A stretch of 6,173 nucleotides of DNA from Maritimibacter sp. (lineage in GTDB: Bacteria > Pseudomonadota > Alphaproteobacteria > Rhodobacterales > Rhodobacteraceae), in contig DOUP01000006.1 in NCBI GenBank assembly GCA_003520545.1, positions 3,314 to 9,486 of the forward strand. Reading direction: 5' to 3'. Within the stretch, counting starts at the first letter, position 1; each line of letters begins with the position of its first letter. This document shows positions 5,304 to 6,173 of this stretch, in pieces. Both the position numbers and the translations under genes were made by a program. A model generated the notes under the pieces. That model searched no databases. It was not told the DNA's origin and saw only the letters and a program-made list of their open reading frames with translations.

Positions 5304-6173
5304 GCGACACCGACGAGATCGAAGAAAGCTCCGCCCCGCTGATCGAGCATCTGGCCGAGCTGCGCACGCGGCTGATTTACTCTGTGATCGCGTTCCTCGT
5401 CGCGATGATCCTGGTGTTCACGGTGGGCGGGCAGGTGCTCGATTTCCTGCTGATCCCGATCGAGAACACCATGCGCTCGCTGGGCAACCCGAACCCGGTA
5501 ATGCAGTTCACGGCCCCGCAGGAATACTTCTTTACCCTGATCCGCATCTCGATGGTCGGCGGCCTGATGCTCGCCTTCCCGGTGATCGCGTTCCAGATGT
5601 GGCGCTTCGTGGCGCCGGGTCTTTACAAGAACGAACAAGAAGCCTTTCTGCCCTTCCTCATCGCCTCGCCGCTCCTGTTTCTCGCGGGCGCGGCCTTCGC
5701 GCAATATGTCGTGGTGCCGCTGGCGATGAACTTTTTCCTGGGCTTTGCGGACCTGCCGTCCGTCGTGGCCGCCTATCTCGCCGGTGAAGAGCCGACCGAT
5801 GTGGCGGGCAAGGGCATCGACATCGTGTTTCAGGGTAAGGTGAACGAAAGTCTCGACATCACGCTCAAGATGATCGTGGCCTTTGGCATCTGTTTCCAGC
5901 TTCCCGTTCTCTTGACGCTTATGGGGAAAGCCGGGCTCGCAACCGCGAACGGCCTGCGTTCGACACGCAAATACGCCGTCGTCGGTATCCTGACCGTGGC
6001 CGCACTCGTAACGCCGCCGGATGTCACCACGCAGGTGATCCTGTTCATCGTGGTCTACGGGCTTTACGAGATTTCCATCCACCTCGTCGCACGCGTCGAA
6101 CGACAGCGTGAAGCGCGGCTGCGGGCCGAAGGGCTGTGGTTCGAGGATGACGAGGATGAAGACGAGGACGAAG
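5300..6173 (+). CDS. tatC: Twin-arginine translocase subunit TatC, 3' end beyond the window
   Basis: TatC is the polytopic core of the receptor that recognises the twin-arginine motif. There are 291 codons visible, with no stop yet. The conserved N-terminal PLIEHLAELRTRL (13-25) contains E20, matching the signal-binding Glu 15 of E. coli. FVAPGLYKNEQ (103-113) contains E112, matching E103, and TPPDVTTQ (238-245) is the TatC signature before the last helix. Six membrane helices fall at about 26-43, 78-103, 117-140, 188-209, 224-240 and 243-262. The loop between helices 3 and 4 (143-193) is about 20 residues longer than in E. coli. The cytoplasmic end is acidic: residues 282-291 are all Asp or Glu where the window stops. 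The ATG overlaps the tatB stop by 4 nt. Identification is firm; only the last residues are missing. Confidence 0.96.
   Translation, partial: MSDTDEIEESSAPLIEHLAELRTRLIYSVIAFLVAMILVFTVGGQVLDFLLIPIENTMRSLGNPNPVMQFTAPQEYFFTLIRISMVGGLMLAFPVIAFQMWRFVAPGLYKNEQEAFLPFLIASPLLFLAGAAFAQYVVVPLAMNFFLGFADLPSVVAAYLAGEEPTDVAGKGIDIVFQGKVNESLDITLKMIVAFGICFQLPVLLTLMGKAGLATANGLRSTRKYAVVGILTVAALVTPPDVTTQVILFIVVYGLYEISIHLVARVERQREARLRAEGLWFEDDEDEDEDE

Noticed and set aside
4265..6082. 605-codon open frame on the minus strand across tatABC
   Set aside because: It is fully antisense to three certain genes. Its FFAAG repeats are the mirror of the TatB PAAKK units, and its ends are rich in His, Arg and Gln, as expected for an antisense frame in high-GC DNA.

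Overview
No tools were run; everything here is read by eye from the sequence. The window looks like chromosomal DNA of a high-GC alphaproteobacterium, most likely Rhodobacterales (Roseobacter/Rhodobacter group). The basis is the close family resemblance of the RF3 N-terminus, the small DUF7218/Rho_N protein, the Hint_2-type protein, the tatA-tatB-tatC order and the G/C-palindrome repeats between convergent genes. The genus and species cannot be named from this window.

Layout, left to right. (1) 1-404, minus: 5' part of prfC (peptide chain release factor 3), cut by the window edge. A promoter-like pair sits exactly where transcription would start on the A of its ATG. (2) 490-753, plus: an 87-residue DUF7218/Rho_N-type protein, divergent from prfC. 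(3) 754-873: a gap between convergent genes with three G/C hairpins, including a 26-bp unit present twice and an 11-C run. (4) 874-1911, minus: a 345-residue Hint-domain protein with its own promoter and Shine-Dalgarno sequence. (5) 1912-2167: a divergent regulatory region. (6) 2168-2947, plus: a short-chain dehydrogenase/reductase-fold protein whose catalytic Tyr and Lys positions are Ser and Arg. (7) 2948-3109: a leader with two hairpins, the second just before the next ribosome site. (8) 3110-4198, plus: the ATPase subunit of a Fbp/Pot-type ABC importer, starting at GTG, with no permease or binding protein in view. (9) 4199-4328: a probable terminator, then an 8-bp hairpin touching the tatA ribosome site. 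(10) 4329-6173, plus: tatA, tatB and tatC, the twin-arginine protein export operon; tatC runs off the right edge.

The only clear functional unit is tatABC: TatB and TatC form the receptor for folded twin-arginine precursors, and TatA forms the transport path. tatB and tatC overlap by 4 nt. The TatB tail is strongly Lys/Ala/Thr-rich, while the visible TatC end is strongly acidic. The other genes look like independent units.

I see no phage, IS element, CRISPR, toxin-antitoxin or obvious new multi-gene system. The items most worth a second look are the altered SDR active site, the opposite-charge TatB and TatC tails, the likely leaderless prfC, and the hairpins beside the ribosome sites of the ABC gene and tatA.
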